Assembly (NCBI GenBank): GCA_021201095.1
Contig: JAJQFO010000007.1
Coordinates: 1-56,893, forward strand
Reading direction: 5' to 3'
Length of the DNA stretch: 56,893 bases
Source of the DNA: Lachnospiraceae bacterium
Lineage (GTDB): Bacteria > Bacillota > Clostridia > Lachnospirales > Lachnospiraceae
A model generated the notes under the pieces. The model was not told the origin of the DNA. It did no database searches and worked only from the letters and a program-made list of their open reading frames with translations. How positions within the stretch are numbered: position 1 is the stretch's first letter; every line of letters starts with the position of its first letter. Shown here piece by piece: positions 7,360 to 15,405 of this stretch. A program made the translations under genes and the position numbers.

Positions 7360-8583
7360 TCAGTTTATAATCGCAATCTTCAGACCAGTCATGGCAAGGT
7401 TGGTCTGCAGCGCCTCGTTGATCTGCTCAAGCGGGAACCGGTCGGTAATCAGATCCGAAATCGGAAGTCCGATTGCCTTTGCTCTCTTGAGGAAATCAAA
7501 GGTGGTCGCATAATCACGCAGGGTGTAAACCCAGGAACCTACGGTCGTGATTTCCTTTGAGCAGATATCAAAGTGCGGGTTGATCGTCGCGTCGCCGCCG
7601 TTTACGAAGAAGCCCAGCTCACACAGACCGCCGCCGTTGCGGATGAATTTATAAATATTGGAATGTCCGCCCGGAGCTCCGGTGCACTGGAACGCGAAAT
7701 CTGCCAGGTGTCCGCCGAACGCATCCTTCACGCCGCCGGCAAGAGCCTCGATGCCCTTGAAGTTTTTAAAGTTTACAGAGGTCTCAGCGCCCATCTTCTT
7801 CGCGAAAGCAAGACGTCCATCGTTGCCGTCTACCGCACAGATGTTTTCCACGCCCATCGTGCGCAGAACTGCGATGCAGAGCAGACCGATCGGTCCGCAG
7901 CCCTGTACCACCACGCGGCTGTTGAAGCGGAGGATATTTGTCGTCTTCGCACGCTCTACTGCATGTACCAGCACAGCTGCCGGCTCGATCAGGATTCTGG
8001 AATCCAGATCCAGGTCGCTTACATTAAAGAATGTGGAGCCAAAGCTTCCGCCGCGGATAAAGATATAGTCGGAAAACCATCCATTCAGATGAACATCATC
8101 ATCCGGCAGAAGTCCGTACACATCCGCGCCGCCGACATTCTTTTTATTCAGATCGTACATGGTGATCTCCGGATCATCCTTGAAGATCATGCAGGTCACG
8201 ACCTTGTCGCCGATCTTTACCGGTTTGCCCGCGGTATCGGTCTTGACGTTTTTGCCCATCGCGACGATTTCGCCCGTGCCCTCATGGCCAAGCGCTACCG
8301 GGATCAGTCCAAACGGGTCGTTCTTAAACTCATGAGCGTCCGTGCCGCACACGCCGCAGCCTTCTACTTTTACAAGAATATCATCATCGCCCACCGGCGG
8401 GATCGGATACTCCTTGATATCAAAATGATTCTTCGCCGTCAGGACTGCCACTCTGGAAGTCTTCGGAATACTGCCGCCAGCCGCAGGTGCTGCTGCCGGA
8501 GCAGAAGCTCCATTTGCGCTGCCGCTCATGTCAGCGAGAACCTGTCTTACAATTTGTTCAATACTTGCACTGTTTATATCCAT
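7360..8583 (-). CDS. Zinc-dependent alcohol dehydrogenase (MDR family) with encapsulation peptide
   Basis: The protein has 407 residues. Residues 1-19 form an amphipathic helix (SASIEQIVRQVLADM), followed by a flexible Ala/Pro/Gly linker to about 40; this is the standard layout of a microcompartment targeting peptide. The catalytic zinc region GCGVCGTDAHEF (Cys79) and the GHEGTGEIV motif follow, then a Rossmann fold with VVQGCGPIGLL. The likely job is NAD(H)-linked interconversion of an aldehyde and alcohol inside the shell: lactaldehyde to propanediol, or propionaldehyde to propanol. AGGAGGT lies before 8583; the open frame to 8616 is not needed. Confidence 0.9.
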   Translation of the reverse strand: MDINSASIEQIVRQVLADMSGSANGASAPAAAPAAGGSIPKTSRVAVLTAKNHFDIKEYPIPPVGDDDILVKVEGCGVCGTDAHEFKNDPFGLIPVALGHEGTGEIVAMGKNVKTDTAGKPVKIGDKVVTCMIFKDDPEITMYDLNKKNVGGADVYGLLPDDDVHLNGWFSDYIFIRGGSFGSTFFNVSDLDLDSRILIEPAAVLVHAVERAKTTNILRFNSRVVVQGCGPIGLLCIAVLRTMGVENICAVDGNDGRLAFAKKMGAETSVNFKNFKGIEALAGGVKDAFGGHLADFAFQCTGAPGGHSNIYKFIRNGGGLCELGFFVNGGDATINPHFDICSKEITTVGSWVYTLRDYATTFDFLKRAKAIGLPISDLITDRFPLEQINEALQTNLAMTGLKIAIIN

Positions 8584-8686
8584 TATTCTACCTCCTGGAC
8601 GGATCCCAGAAAGCATTGCAATGTAATCTTTCTTCTACGGATCCGATATTTATCACTGTCAAACGCAAAAGCTCACTCAATGTAAA

Positions 8687-10075
8687 TCAGCGGATGCACA
8701 GACTGTCTGACATCACGCAGCGTCTTCTTTTGGTAAAGGTGCTCGCGCTGGTAAGTCCCTCGCCGGTACGGCTGGCAATTGTGAAGGTACAGAAGCCTTC
8801 TCCGCCAAAACCGATGGCTGAATAGGACGGACCGTTTTTAACCAGAATCGCCGTGTCAATTGCTTTCGCGTATTTGGTGATATTATCCACGTTTTTCGAA
8901 TGAATGTGCGCGGAATGGCGGTTGCCATGCTCCAGCCAGACGGCCTGCTCGACTGCGTCATCAAAATCCTTCGCGCGAACCATTCCCAGAATCGGCATCA
9001 TCAGCTCTGTCGTAATAAGCGGATGTTCCTTTGGTCCTTCAAAAACGATGCAGCGGATATTTGCCGGAGCATCCACGCCGATCATGGAAAGCAGCGTGCG
9101 GGCGTCGCGCCCCACACATTTACGGTTCAGCTTTCCTCCTGCGAGTACCACGGCGGTCAGCGCATCCTGCTCCTCTTTAGAGGCAAGATAGCAATCGTTT
9201 TCAGAAATCAGAGCATTCATCAGCTCATCGGCGATCGAAGCTACCGCGACAATTTCCTTCTCCGCGATACACGGCAGGTTGTTGTCAAAGGTACAGCCGT
9301 TTACAATATCTCTGGCCGCCTTATGGATATCCGCGGTCTCATCAACGAGAGCGGGCGGATTGCCTGCACCTGCGCCGATGCCTCTTTTGCCGGAGGAGAG
9401 AACCGCTGTTACCACGCCGGGGCCGCCCGTCGCGGCGATCAGGTGAATATCCTTATGTTTCATCATAATATTGCTCGTCTCGAGTGTCGGAGCTTCTACG
9501 GTCACGCAGATGTTGTCCGGTCCTCCCGCTTCCAGGGAAGCCTCGTTGAGCATGTTAATCGCATAAATCGAAGTCTTGATTGCGGACGGATGCGGATTAA
9601 ATACAACTGTATTTCCACCTGCGAGCATGCCGATGGTATTGCACAAAACGGTCTCGCTCGGGTTCGTACTCGGTGTAATCGCTCCGATCACGCCGAACGG
9701 TCCCATCTCAATCAGAGTCAGTCCCCGGTCTCCGGACCAGGCTGTCGTCGTAATATCCTCTGTGCCGGGTGTCTTATCCGCTACCAGATGATGCTTTAAG
9801 ATCTTGTCTCCGACATTGCCCATCCCGGTTTCATCCACGCCCATACGTGCCAGAATCTCCGCGTTTTCATGGATTTTCTTGCGGATGCAGGTAATAATCT
9901 TCTCACGCTGATCCATGGACATGACCTTGACAATCTTCTGTGCGCTCTTTGCAGCCTCGATCGCGTCATTCATGTCCTTAAAAATACCATGTTTGCCGGT
10001 CGGAGCCTCCGCAATCTGCGCTTTGGCCAGTACAGCCTGTACAATTTCCTGTACCATTGTTTCACTAACAGGCAT
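8687..10075 (-). CDS. pduP: CoA-acylating propionaldehyde dehydrogenase (PduP-like)
   Basis: The protein has 462 residues. Residues 1-18 are an encapsulation helix (ETMVQEIVQAVLAKA). The aldehyde dehydrogenase fold follows, with the AATGGPGVV and GAGAGNPPALVDE nucleotide-binding stretches and catalytic Cys269 in DNNLPCIAEKE, the PduP/EutE signature. It oxidises propionaldehyde with CoA and NAD+ to propionyl-CoA, which feeds PduL. AGAAGGA precedes the ATG. It is the second gene downstream of the aldolase promoter, 30 bases after the aldolase gene. Confidence 0.94.
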   Translation of the reverse strand: MPVSETMVQEIVQAVLAKAQIAEAPTGKHGIFKDMNDAIEAAKSAQKIVKVMSMDQREKIITCIRKKIHENAEILARMGVDETGMGNVGDKILKHHLVADKTPGTEDITTTAWSGDRGLTLIEMGPFGVIGAITPSTNPSETVLCNTIGMLAGGNTVVFNPHPSAIKTSIYAINMLNEASLEAGGPDNICVTVEAPTLETSNIMMKHKDIHLIAATGGPGVVTAVLSSGKRGIGAGAGNPPALVDETADIHKAARDIVNGCTFDNNLPCIAEKEIVAVASIADELMNALISENDCYLASKEEQDALTAVVLAGGKLNRKCVGRDARTLLSMIGVDAPANIRCIVFEGPKEHPLITTELMMPILGMVRAKDFDDAVEQAVWLEHGNRHSAHIHSKNVDNITKYAKAIDTAILVKNGPSYSAIGFGGEGFCTFTIASRTGEGLTSASTFTKRRRCVMSDSLCIR

Positions 10076-10105
10076 GAGGTTGTCCTTCTTTCCTAAGTTT
10101 TATCC

Positions 10106-10963
10106 TTATTTCATTCCCAGCTGCTCCAGCACCTGCTTTGTGATCTTCGCGACCATATCAGCATCCACACCGTCAGCCTTTGTCTCTTCCGGATCCTTAC
10201 CCACGAAATCATACTGATATCCCGGGAACTGCTTGTAATCCTCGTCGCCGCACTTGCCGCAGTTGTGGCAGTTCTTGCCATCCTTGTTCAGGCAGAGGTT
10301 TGCCGGATGCTTGCCTGCCATACCGAACTTACGGCGAATCGCATACAGCTTCTCAATATTCTTTTCATCAAATTCCTTCGGTCCGCCGAGTACCTTGGAC
10401 TGATAAAGCAGCTGAGCATAAAACTCAACAGACTCCATCTTCATATATGCCGCGTTCAGGTCGGTTGACCAGGTCAGAGCTCCGTGGTTCTCAAGAAGCA
10501 CTGCGTCAAAGTACGGGAGATACTTCTCCAGACGATCCGGAATCTCATTGGTAGACGGTGTGCCATACTCAGCGATCGGTACACAGCCCAGCGCGATCAC
10601 TGCCTCCGGCATAATCGGCTGTGTCAGCGGAATACCCGCAATAGCGAAGGAAGTCGCATAAATCGGATGTGCATGTACAACGCTGCCTACATCCGGTCTC
10701 TTCTGATACACTCTCATGTGCATCTTGATCTCAGAAGACGGCTTAAATCCCGGATTTGCCTGAATCACTTCACCCTGCGCATTCACCTTGCAGATGAATT
10801 CCGGCGTCATGAATCCTTTGGAAACACCCGTCGGTGTGCAGAGGAACTCATTGTCATTGAGCTTTACGGAAATGTTTCCGTCGTTTGCGGCTACCATGTT
10901 GCGATTGTAAATCCGCTTTCCAATGTCACAAATCTGTTTTTTGATCTCGTATTCGTTTGCCAT
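10106..10963 (-). CDS. Class II (FucA-like) sugar-phosphate aldolase with Cys-rich C-terminal tail
   Basis: The protein has 285 residues, compared with about 215 for plain L-fuculose-phosphate aldolase. Residues 1 to about 210 are the aldolase domain, with NDGNISVKL, VVHAHPIYATSFAI (zinc His pair) and LENHGALTWS. It would cleave fuculose- or rhamnulose-1-phosphate to dihydroxyacetone phosphate and L-lactaldehyde. The last 70 residues hold a Cys cluster (CLNKDGKNCHNCGKCG) and end in an amphipathic helix (MVAKITKQVLEQLGM) that matches the encapsulation peptides of the other enzymes. The start at 10963 (MANEYEIKK) has AGAGGC upstream; the frame to 11032 lacks family similarity. Presence of the aldolase within the operon is what points to a fucose/rhamnose type. 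Confidence 0.92.
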   Translation of the reverse strand: MANEYEIKKQICDIGKRIYNRNMVAANDGNISVKLNDNEFLCTPTGVSKGFMTPEFICKVNAQGEVIQANPGFKPSSEIKMHMRVYQKRPDVGSVVHAHPIYATSFAIAGIPLTQPIMPEAVIALGCVPIAEYGTPSTNEIPDRLEKYLPYFDAVLLENHGALTWSTDLNAAYMKMESVEFYAQLLYQSKVLGGPKEFDEKNIEKLYAIRRKFGMAGKHPANLCLNKDGKNCHNCGKCGDEDYKQFPGYQYDFVGKDPEETKADGVDADMVAKITKQVLEQLGMK

Positions 10964-11156
10964 GATTTTGCCTCTCTGTTGTTGATGTCTGCTTCCAGTC
11001 AGCCTTCTTCCTTTGAAAAACAGGCCTGACATTCCGCATTGGTGGTCGTTGCTGCTGTTTTGTTACTTCGTTTTTGCTGTGAAGTTTTTTGTTGTGTGGT
11101 TGCCTGTTGGCTGGTTGTTAGTTGCTGTGTTGCTTTTGTTGTTTTTATTAAAACCC

Positions 11157-11242
11157 ATCTTACACCATTCCACGCAATTCGTCAAGGATGTAATGTTGTT
11201 TTTTGTTGATTTATTTGTAATTTTGTGTGGTTTTTGTGTGTT
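11157..11242 (-). promoter_or_regulatory. Promoter P2 before the aldolase gene, with upstream CACAAAAACCACA motif
   Basis: The -35 TTGACG (11180-11185) and -10 TAAGAT (11157-11162) are 17 bases apart. A motif ending AAAAACCACA lies at 11226-11242, 40 bases upstream of the -35. A closely related motif lies 20 bases upstream of the -35 of the dehydratase promoter. The transcript would have a leader of about 190 bases (10964-11150) that is very rich in A and C (many AACAAC runs) and poor in G. No terminator is visible in the 210 bases between the activase stop and this promoter, so read-through is also possible. Confidence 0.7.
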
Positions 11243-11374
11243 CCAACCATTATGGATGTTACTCTCCGATTTCATATCAAAGCACAGAAGTTTTCTCCCC
11301 AATTCTCCGCTCTGAAATGCAAAAATATATTTTCTCCCTCAGTCGTCGATTTAAATAGTAAAACAGTTTTTCTC

Positions 11375-12166
11375 TCAGCCGCCGATCTGGCAATCCAGAG
11401 CGCAGACGGCATGAACTGCCTTTTTCAGGGTATCCATATGCTCTGCCGTCGGAGGAAGGATTTCCTTCATCAGATAATCCCTGCCAAGTCCGTCATATTT
11501 GTCCTGGCCAAGCCGGTGATAGGGCAGAAGGTGGATTTTCTTGACCCCCGGCAGGAAAGATGCAAACCGAGCAATCGCCTGGATTTCTTCCACGCTGTCA
11601 TTAAATGTAGGAATCACCGGAACGCGGATCACCAGCTTTGTCTGACCGGAAAGCGCAACCTTTCGGGCATTCTCCAGCATCAGCGCATTGTCCCTGCCGG
11701 TAAATTCCTTATGCTTATCGCCGTTCATGTGCTTGATATCCATCAGGTACAGATCCAGCCAGGGAAGAATTTTTTCTATTGTATCCCAGGAAGCGCAGGC
11801 CATACTCTCAATAGCTGTATTGATTCCATGCTCCTTCGCCGCCCGCAAAAGGTCTGCTGTAAAATCCGGCTGGCAGAGGCATTCGCCGCCTGAGAGAGTC
11901 ATCCCGCCTCCGGAGCGGTAGTAATAGGGGCGGTCCTGCTCCACTTCTTCTATCATCTCGCGGACGGTCACATCCCGGCCAATCGTCTTATCTACACCGG
12001 CCACCTTCATCGTCTGAATCCGATACTCCTGAGATTCCGGATTGCAGCACCAGCGGCAGCGCAGCACACAGCCTTTTAAAAACACAATCGTCCGAATCCC
12101 CGGTCCGTCATGGATGGAATAGCGCTGGATGTCAAAAACACGCCCCGTCGTATCCAGATAGCTCAT
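11375..12166 (-). CDS. Glycyl-radical-enzyme activase (radical SAM)
   Basis: The protein has 263 residues. The radical SAM cluster motif is C33-VLR-C37-RW-C40 in KGCVLRCRWCCNP. SGGGMTLSGGECLCQ is the SAM-binding GGE region. It generates the glycyl radical on the neighbouring dehydratase with S-adenosylmethionine. Between CCNPESQ and the next fold element there are only about 25 residues. The ferredoxin-like insert with extra [4Fe-4S] motifs seen in many GRE activases is therefore absent. AGAGGAG precedes the start. It lies 152 bases after its dehydratase; that gap has a small AAGGTG hairpin near 12270. Confidence 0.94.
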   Translation of the reverse strand: MSYLDTTGRVFDIQRYSIHDGPGIRTIVFLKGCVLRCRWCCNPESQEYRIQTMKVAGVDKTIGRDVTVREMIEEVEQDRPYYYRSGGGMTLSGGECLCQPDFTADLLRAAKEHGINTAIESMACASWDTIEKILPWLDLYLMDIKHMNGDKHKEFTGRDNALMLENARKVALSGQTKLVIRVPVIPTFNDSVEEIQAIARFASFLPGVKKIHLLPYHRLGQDKYDGLGRDYLMKEILPPTAEHMDTLKKAVHAVCALDCQIGG

Positions 12167-12318
12167 GTATATCTCCTCTTTGCCTTACAGCTCTTGTAGC
12201 TGATCCGCGATCGATCATGATCAGAACACAATGCCGCTGTTTTTTCCGCACGGGTCACAGAAGGTGAAAGCACCTTGATTTTCGTCCTGGCATCATCAGC
12301 GTCACCGCATCCTGCGTC

Positions 12319-14844
12319 TCAGAATCCCTGCTCGGTACGGTTGATGATATCGTCCTGCAGCGAACGGGAAAGTGTCGTGAACAAGGCACTGTACCCCGCC
12401 ACACGCACCACCAGCTGTTTGTAGTTCTCCGGATGAGCCTGCGCATCCAGCAGCGTCTCGCGGCTGACCACATTAAACTGCACATGCATGCCCTTCTGGT
12501 CGAAATAGCCGCGGATCAGAGATACAAACTTCTCCAGGCCTTCCCTTCCAGAAAGAGCAGATGGATGGAACTTCTGGTTAAACAGTGTTCCGTTTGACAC
12601 GATAAAGTGATCCAGCTTCGCCACGGAGCTTGCCGCGGCCGTCGGTCCTTTGACATCTCTGCCTGCTGACGGAGATACGCCGTCCGCCACCGGTGTATGG
12701 GCATAACGTCCGTCCGGGGTCGCGCCCGTCTGCGCGCCGAGCGGCACATTGGCCGATACCGGATAAAGTCCCGCCTGGAACTGTCCGCCTCTCGGGTTTT
12801 TATAATTCTGCACCGGCTTCGTATAATAGTAGGCCATCTCGCGCGCCAGAGCATCTACCTCCGGGATGTTATTGCCAAATTTCGGTGCTGCCTCGATCAG
12901 CGAGTGAATCTCCTCATAGCGCGCCTTATTCTCAGGGGGCAGCTGCGTATTGATCACTGTAGCAAGTACGGCAGCGGCGGTATGCTCGTCAATCTTCTCG
13001 CCCGCAGCCTGCGCCTTCTTAAGGATCGTTGTTGTCAGATCCGCTGCCGACTGCTCGTCCAGACCCTTTCCATAGTCCCAGGCAAGCGCCTCCTTCAGCT
13101 CCTGCATGGTAAATTTTTTCTGTTCAAAAACCAGTGTCCTGACTGCGTAAAAGGCATCCGCGATGTTCGCAACCCCAAAGCCCTGCGGACCTGTGAAATT
13201 ATAAATGGCGCCGCCTTCCTGCAGGGATTTTCCTCTCTTCATGCAGTCATCCACCAGACAGGATTCAAACGGCAGAGGACACCGTTCCGCATGAGCCATG
13301 TCAATCGCGTTGTCCGCATTTACCATCAGGGAAATGCAGTAATCCATCTGCTGTTTGTAGGCATCACAGAACTCTTCGAAGGTCTTCATCTTCGTCACAT
13401 CGGGAGTTTCAATGCCGACCAGCTCGCCTTTGTCGTAGCCGCTCGAAAATACCAGCTCCAGCGGGCGGCACATATTAAAGAACGCCGCGTCATGCCAGCC
13501 GTCCGTCTTTCCTGGCGTCTGAGGCTCCACGCAGCCAATGATGCAGTAATTCCGCGCTTCCTCGAGTGAAAGTCCCCGGTTCTGCAGAGCCGGAATGATC
13601 ACCTCGTCATTGTAATAAGCCGGCTGTCCGAGTCCTGTGCGGGTCAGCTCTGCCGCCTTGATCAGAAACTCATGTGGCGAGCCATTCCATACACGGACTG
13701 AAAACGACGGCTGCGGCAGATGCACATGCTTCGCTGCCTGGATGCACATGAAGGACAGATCATTCGTCGCGTCCTCTCCGTTTGAGTTCTGCCCGCCGGC
13801 GATCAGATTCTGGAACAGGCTGTAGCCCGCAAATCCCTCCGCTGACGCGCCGTCACGGCACTTATTCAGGTCATTCAGCTTCACCCAGATGCAGTCGATC
13901 AGCTCCTGCGCAGCCTCCGGTGTGATCTTGCCTGCCTCGAGATCCTTCTTATAATAGGGATACATGTACTGATCAAACCGCCCCGGAGAGATCGAATGCC
14001 CGCTCGACTCCAGCTGAAGGAGCTGCTGCACAAACCAGAAGGACTGGCAGGCTTCATAAAAGCTGGTTGCCCCTTTTGCCGGCACACGGCTGCAGTTTTC
14101 CGCGATCTTCAGAAGCTCCTGTTTTCTCACCGGATCTGCACATTTTGCGGCCATTTTCCGCGCCAGGTCAGCATAGCGGAGTGCGTAGTCTGACACTGCC
14201 TGGCAGCTGATAATCACCGCCTCCAGGAACCGGGACTTTTTCGCGTAATCGCCGTCGCCCACCTGGACGGTCTCCAGCTCAGCCTTTGCTTTTGCGATAA
14301 TGCCCTCACAGCCGATCTCCAGCATCTCCCAGTACTTGACGCAGACGTGTCCGATGCCATTGTAATAATAGTTTCCGGTTGTAAAAATATTGTGCTCGAT
14401 CGCACGGATCGCCTCCGGAGCCATGTAGGAGATCGCCAGCTCACTGGTGGTCTTTCCCTTCCAGTATTTGTCCGCCTCGCGAATCTCCGCCTTTGTCTCC
14501 TCTGCGATATAAAAAGGATCTGCCGCACGCGTTGCCACGGTATCGAACTCTGCCTCCAGCCACTCATACGAGTATTCCGGGTAGGTCTGGCAGCCCCTCG
14601 GGGCGAGTGTGCTGCTGCCCACAATCAGCTCCCCGTCGCGGATCGTAATCGGAATGTGGCGGCAGATATGCGCAAACGCCTTTGCCCTGCGAATGATGAT
14701 GGGTTCGCTTTCCGTCTCTTTGTACGACTCGGTGACCAGCTTTGCCCGGGCTGACTCGATCACAGGCATATTGGCAAACAGATCGTCAATCAGCTTCGTG
14801 ATCCGCTCCGTCTTAGGGAGGTCAATAATGTGAAACGTTTCCAT
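12319..14844 (-). CDS. Glycyl radical diol dehydratase (B12-independent propanediol dehydratase type)
   Basis: The protein has 841 residues, a full-length PFL-like radical enzyme. The catalytic Cys438 and Glu440 lie in the motif IIGCVEPQ; the GCVEP form is typical of diol dehydratases such as glycerol and 1,2-propanediol dehydratase. The glycyl radical is on Gly817 in RVAGYSALF, 24 residues from the C-terminus. It would convert 1,2-propanediol to propionaldehyde. It is the first gene after the strongest promoter of the locus. No separate encapsulation helix is obvious beyond the N-terminal segment (TERITKLIDDLFA). Choline lyase is unlikely because the genomic set includes an aldolase and the choline-specific residues cannot be confirmed. 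Confidence 0.95.
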   Translation of the reverse strand: METFHIIDLPKTERITKLIDDLFANMPVIESARAKLVTESYKETESEPIIIRRAKAFAHICRHIPITIRDGELIVGSSTLAPRGCQTYPEYSYEWLEAEFDTVATRAADPFYIAEETKAEIREADKYWKGKTTSELAISYMAPEAIRAIEHNIFTTGNYYYNGIGHVCVKYWEMLEIGCEGIIAKAKAELETVQVGDGDYAKKSRFLEAVIISCQAVSDYALRYADLARKMAAKCADPVRKQELLKIAENCSRVPAKGATSFYEACQSFWFVQQLLQLESSGHSISPGRFDQYMYPYYKKDLEAGKITPEAAQELIDCIWVKLNDLNKCRDGASAEGFAGYSLFQNLIAGGQNSNGEDATNDLSFMCIQAAKHVHLPQPSFSVRVWNGSPHEFLIKAAELTRTGLGQPAYYNDEVIIPALQNRGLSLEEARNYCIIGCVEPQTPGKTDGWHDAAFFNMCRPLELVFSSGYDKGELVGIETPDVTKMKTFEEFCDAYKQQMDYCISLMVNADNAIDMAHAERCPLPFESCLVDDCMKRGKSLQEGGAIYNFTGPQGFGVANIADAFYAVRTLVFEQKKFTMQELKEALAWDYGKGLDEQSAADLTTTILKKAQAAGEKIDEHTAAAVLATVINTQLPPENKARYEEIHSLIEAAPKFGNNIPEVDALAREMAYYYTKPVQNYKNPRGGQFQAGLYPVSANVPLGAQTGATPDGRYAHTPVADGVSPSAGRDVKGPTAAASSVAKLDHFIVSNGTLFNQKFHPSALSGREGLEKFVSLIRGYFDQKGMHVQFNVVSRETLLDAQAHPENYKQLVVRVAGYSALFTTLSRSLQDDIINRTEQGF

Positions 14845-14999
14845 GGTTCTCCTTTCCCATGAGTGCCTTCTGAAGCATTTTGCAGGAGAATAGCAGGCTG
14901 CCGCGCAGAACAGGCTGGCGGCTGACCTCTGCTGTCATTTTATCTCCGACGGCTTCGTGAAACAGGCACATCATGATAGTAAAACAATTGCTGATTCTG

Positions 15000-15090
15000 A
15001 TTATACTCTCCTTTTTCAGGTATGTCAACGAGATCCAACATGTTTCTCTGTGGTTTTGTGTTGTTTCCTCTTCTATTTTAATGTGGTTTT
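15000..15090 (-). promoter_or_regulatory. Promoter P1 of the microcompartment operon, with two TGTGG-type upstream sites
   Basis: On the minus strand TTGACA (15023-15028) and TATAAT (15000-15005), both perfect, are 17 bases apart. A motif CACAAAACCACA lies at 15049-15065, 20 bases before the -35, and a partial copy (AAAACCACA) at 15082-15090. The leader to the dehydratase ATG is about 150 bases. The stretch 15091-15267 beyond it is AT-rich and nothing more was recognised there. Confidence 0.75.
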
Positions 15091-15267
15091 TTTCATTCTT
15101 GTGTTCTCAGGAGCAAATGCCTCTTGTTTGCAAAATACTCATCGCCTTGCATCAAAGTTTACCAAACATCTATTCTCGCGTCAACATTTTCTGCAAAATT
15201 TTCATAAAAATATTCTAAAATTTTATGCGTATTTGTCACTGTTCACCAGTACGCCGTGATCGTGAAA

Positions 15268-15318
15268 ATAAAAAAACACCGACCGCAGAATCTATCAGAA
15301 TTCTTTGATCGGTGTTTT
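15268..15318 (-). terminator. Terminator of ppdK
   Basis: AAAACACCGA... pairs with ...TCGGTGTTTT (15307-15318 with 15273-15284), followed on the minus strand by a T run. The symmetric A and T tracts could let it act in both directions. Confidence 0.8.
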
Positions 15319-15405
15319 ATCCGGCAGAGAAAGAAAGCTTTTCAGGCTACTGTCTGAGCCGACTCTTCTTTTCCGCTTCCAGATACAAGGTCTGTTTTAT
15401 CGTTA

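Noticed and set aside
11063..11302. 79-codon Asn/Thr/Lys-rich frame before the aldolase gene
   Set aside because: It crosses promoter P2 and reflects the A/C-rich leader; no ribosome site.
12180..12318. Terminator between dehydratase and activase genes
   Set aside because: The AAGGTG hairpin near 12270 is short and has no T run; at most it is a processing or stability element.
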